A stretch of DNA of 64,000 bases from UBA2210 sp036825195 (lineage in GTDB: Bacteria > Desulfobacterota > Syntrophia > Syntrophales > UBA2210), in NCBI GenBank assembly GCA_036825195.1, contig DAISYQ010000006.1, positions 57,838 to 121,837 of the forward strand, read 5' to 3'. Positions within the stretch are counted from its first letter, which is position 1; each line of letters begins with the position of its first letter. Positions 61,397-64,000 of this stretch are shown one piece after another. Under the pieces are notes generated by a model that saw nothing but the letters and a program-made list of their open reading frames with translations, was not told the origin of the DNA and searched no databases. The translations under genes were made by a program, and so were the position numbers.

Positions 61397-64000
61397 ATGA
61401 ATCTTTCCAGAGCAGCCGTTCATCGCCCTGTCTTTACCATCATGGCAATCCTGATAGTATTAATCATGGGCGGCGTGTCGCTTATCCGTCTTCCCATAGA
61501 CCTCATGCCCGATATCACCTATCCGACTCTGACCATTCGAAGTTATTACGAGAACGCCAGTCCCGAGGAAATCGAGGAGCTGGTCACACGTCCCGTCGAA
61601 GAGGCGATGAGCGCTGTACCCGGCGTTGAGAACGTTTATTCCACCTCGTCGGAAGGTGTAAGTGACGTCCGTGTCACCTTTTCCTGGGGGACCGATCTCG
61701 ACACGGCGTCAAATGATATCCGCGACCGCCTCGACCGTATCATTTCCCGTCTTCCCGATGACACCGAACGGCCCACCCTTTTCAAGTTCGATGTCGCCAA
61801 TTTCCCCATCCTGATCTTCGGTGCATCGAGCAATCTCAATCCTCTCCAGATGCGGAAAGTGATTGACGATCAGGTCAAATACCGCATAGAACGGGTTCCC
61901 GGCGTCGCGTCACTCGATGTCTGGGGCGGGTATGAACGGGAAATACAGGTAAACCTTGATGCCGCCAGGATCAAGGCCATGGGCCTTCCCCTGGACCTGA
62001 TCCTCTCCCGGATCGAAGAAGGCAATCTCAACCTGCCCGCCGGGACTATCGACCGCGGATCTCTCGAAGTTACCATGCGTACGTCGGGACAGTACAGCAG
62101 CCTCGATCAACTTGCCAACACCGTCGTGGCCATCCGCGATGGTGCCTCCATTAAACTTCAGGATATTGCCCGGATCGATAATTCCTGGAAGAAGATATCC
62201 CGGATTATCTGGGTAAACGGAAAGCCTGGTGTGCGTCTCGGAGTGAGAAAACAGTCTGGAGCCAATACCGTCGATGTGGCGAAGAAGGTCCTGACCGAAG
62301 TGGCTCAGATCAACCGCGATATACCGCAGATACAGATTACGCCGATTATCGACACGTCCGACTACATCCAGAATTCCATTACCAATGTGGGGACCATGGC
62401 GGTCTACGGCGGGATTCTGGCCGTACTCGTTCTCTTTTTCTTTCTCAGGAATTTCATAAGCACCCTGATAATCGCTACGGCAATACCCATATCGATTGTT
62501 GCCACCTTTGCCCTCATGTATTTTGGGGGACTCACCCTGAATCTGATGACACTCGGAGGACTGGCCCTCGGCATCGGCATGCTTGTTGATAATGCCATTG
62601 TTGTCCTGGAAAATATCTACCGGCACCGGGAATCGGGAGAACCTGCTGAAAGTGCGACCATTACCGGGAGTGGGGAGGTAACGTCGGCTATCTTCGCCAG
62701 TACGCTCACCACCCTGGCGGTCTTTCTCCCGCTGATTTTCATCAGAGGGATGTCGGGGATCATGTTCAAGCAGCTCGCCATGGTGGTCAGCTTCTCCCTT
62801 TTGTGCGCCTTCATGGTGGCCATTACGCTTATTCCCATGATGACCGCAAAGCTCCTGCATCCGGCAGCCCACGATTCGAAAACATCAATAACGGATAAGC
62901 TCTATCGTCTCAGCAGCCGTTTCTTCATCGGGATGGAAGACCGATACAAGGAACTACTCCATTTCGCCCTCAATCATACAAAACTCGTGGTCATCGGAGC
63001 CTTTGCACTCCTTCTGGCAAGCATGGCTCTTATTCCCCTTGTGGGTGTCGAGTTCATGCCGGCAACCGACGAGGGGGAAGTGCGCGTCAACGCGGAAATG
63101 GAGGTCGGCACACGATTGCAGGTTGTCGAAGAAAAATTCAAACTTATTGAAGAAATCGTGAGACGGGAAGTTCCGGAGGCAAAAAACACGGTGACCCGGA
63201 TCGGCGGATCCGGCGCGCACTCCGGGGGGTCACATACGGGACGGATGCAGATCTCGCTGAAACCCAGGGCCGAACGCACCCGTTCCAGTGAACAGATCGC
63301 GGCGGACCTTCGTCCCATACTCGGCAATATCCCCGGTACCATTATTCGTACACGGGCCGGGCAGGGCCTCTTCCTCCTGCGGATCTTTTCAGGAGGGGAT
63401 AACGAACAGGTCCAGATCGAAATAAGGGGATTCGATCTTGAAACAGCGGATGCCCTGGGAGCGATGGTAAAAACCCTCGTCGAAGGTGTCGACGGTGTCA
63501 CCGATGCGCAGGTGAGTAGGGAATCGGGAAGTCCCGAGGAGATTGTCTACGTCGACCGCCTGAAGGCAGCGGATATGAAGCTGACCGTATCGCAGATCGC
63601 CAATATGCTCCAGACGGTGATATCCGGCACCCGTGCGGGCAGTTACCGGGAGGGTGGCGATGAATACGACATCCGTGTTAAGATAAAAGAGGCGGAAAAG
63701 CTCGACCTTCGGGAGATCCTTGACCTGACGCTTGTCAGTTCGGCGGGTGAGCCGGTGGTGCTCAGAAATGTGGTAAAGGTGGAACCAAGAAGCGGACCGG
63801 TCAAGGTCGAACGGAAAGATCAGGAACGCATTCTCACCGTTTCGGCCAATATCAGCGGTCGTGACATGGGTTCGATTCTGGACGACATCCGTGAACGGCT
63901 CCGGACAGTCCCGGTGCCCCGTGATTTCAGCATCGTTTTCGGCGGCGATTACGAAGACCAGCAAAAGGCCTTCAGGGAGCTGCTGCTCAGTTTCACCCTG
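61397..64000 (+). CDS. RND efflux permease (HAE1/AcrB-like), 3' end beyond window
   Basis: An ATG at 61397 opens a frame that stays open for 868 codons to the window end. It begins MNLSRAAVHRPVFTIMAILI and continues with RLPIDLMPDITYP, the ENASPEEIEE motif, TM helices around residues 330-480 and the proton-relay motif GIGMLVDNAIVVLEN (about 391-405). This is the hallmark of hydrophobic/amphiphilic efflux RND pumps driven by the proton gradient. The last residues (AFRELLLSFTL) start a further membrane helix. About 150-200 residues are missing. The substrate is unknown. Confidence 0.94.
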   Translation, partial: MNLSRAAVHRPVFTIMAILIVLIMGGVSLIRLPIDLMPDITYPTLTIRSYYENASPEEIEELVTRPVEEAMSAVPGVENVYSTSSEGVSDVRVTFSWGTDLDTASNDIRDRLDRIISRLPDDTERPTLFKFDVANFPILIFGASSNLNPLQMRKVIDDQVKYRIERVPGVASLDVWGGYEREIQVNLDAARIKAMGLPLDLILSRIEEGNLNLPAGTIDRGSLEVTMRTSGQYSSLDQLANTVVAIRDGASIKLQDIARIDNSWKKISRIIWVNGKPGVRLGVRKQSGANTVDVAKKVLTEVAQINRDIPQIQITPIIDTSDYIQNSITNVGTMAVYGGILAVLVLFFFLRNFISTLIIATAIPISIVATFALMYFGGLTLNLMTLGGLALGIGMLVDNAIVVLENIYRHRESGEPAESATITGSGEVTSAIFASTLTTLAVFLPLIFIRGMSGIMFKQLAMVVSFSLLCAFMVAITLIPMMTAKLLHPAAHDSKTSITDKLYRLSSRFFIGMEDRYKELLHFALNHTKLVVIGAFALLLASMALIPLVGVEFMPATDEGEVRVNAEMEVGTRLQVVEEKFKLIEEIVRREVPEAKNTVTRIGGSGAHSGGSHTGRMQISLKPRAERTRSSEQIAADLRPILGNIPGTIIRTRAGQGLFLLRIFSGGDNEQVQIEIRGFDLETADALGAMVKTLVEGVDGVTDAQVSRESGSPEEIVYVDRLKAADMKLTVSQIANMLQTVISGTRAGSYREGGDEYDIRVKIKEAEKLDLREILDLTLVSSAGEPVVLRNVVKVEPRSGPVKVERKDQERILTVSANISGRDMGSILDDIRERLRTVPVPRDFSIVFGGDYEDQQKAFRELLLSFTL

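Overview
The window looks like a chromosomal segment of a Gram-negative anaerobe, most likely a Desulfobacterota (deltaproteobacterial) species. This placement is inferred from the gene families. They include a type IV minor-pilin operon with PilY1, an outer-membrane-type lipoprotein, an RND efflux system, SelB and FdhD (selenocysteine and formate dehydrogenase maturation), a tungstate/molybdate ABC importer, a sigma-54 enhancer-binding protein and a complete dcw cell-wall/division cluster led by mraZ. No rRNA, tRNA, CRISPR array, insertion sequence or integrase was recognised. Protein-coding density is high and most genes sit in tight operons with 1-16 bp overlaps.

Layout. 1-438 (minus): the 5' end of argS and a 56-residue four-cysteine protein. 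522-6882 (minus): prepilin peptidase pilD, four minor pilin-like genes (fimT/gspH, pilV, pilW, pilX), pilY1 and a secreted protein of unknown function. 7022-9599: a Crp/Fnr regulator, YjbQ, a gamma-carbonic anhydrase-like protein and Maf. 9600-10778: an AT-rich insert with one gene that resembles a PD-(D/E)xK nuclease. 10779-15142: yggS, then the convergent selB-fdhD-yhaM operon. 15360-16785: ruvX and mltG. 16797-34350 (plus): the dcw cluster, in the order mraZ, rsmH, ftsL, ftsI, murE, murF, mraY, murD, ftsW, a 30-codon membrane peptide, murG, murC, murB, ftsQ, ftsA, ftsZ. A near-ideal sigma-70 promoter and three 10-bp-phased MraZ boxes precede mraZ.

34509-39448: a membrane protein, a metallo-beta-lactamase-fold hydrolase, and a divergent sigma-54 locus. 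The locus has a GAF-AAA-Fis activator on the minus strand and, on the plus strand, an exact -24/-12 promoter, a small alpha/beta protein, a lipoprotein and a strong terminator. 39641-42953: a GNAT acetyltransferase, an Xni-type flap nuclease with a TPR protein, and a second metallo-hydrolase. 43109-46952: a WtpABC-type tungstate/molybdate importer divergent from a one-component regulator that joins an excisionase-like HTH to a periplasmic-binding-protein-like domain. 47015-50123: SemiSWEET, manC, a conserved small protein and rfbB. 50392-56663: a six-gene MoxR/DUF58/VWA operon. 56778-59842: a HAD hydrolase, an unknown membrane-anchored protein and a GpsA-like dehydrogenase. 60157-64000: an RND adaptor and an RND permease cut by the window end.

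How the genes may work together (inference): the tungstate importer, SelB and FdhD fit a metabolism that uses W/Mo- and selenocysteine-dependent formate dehydrogenases. The least explained loci are the sigma-54-controlled small protein plus lipoprotein pair, the HTH-PBP regulator with two 30-bp-spaced operators, the AT-rich nuclease-like singleton, and the FdhD homologue that lacks the CxxC pair.
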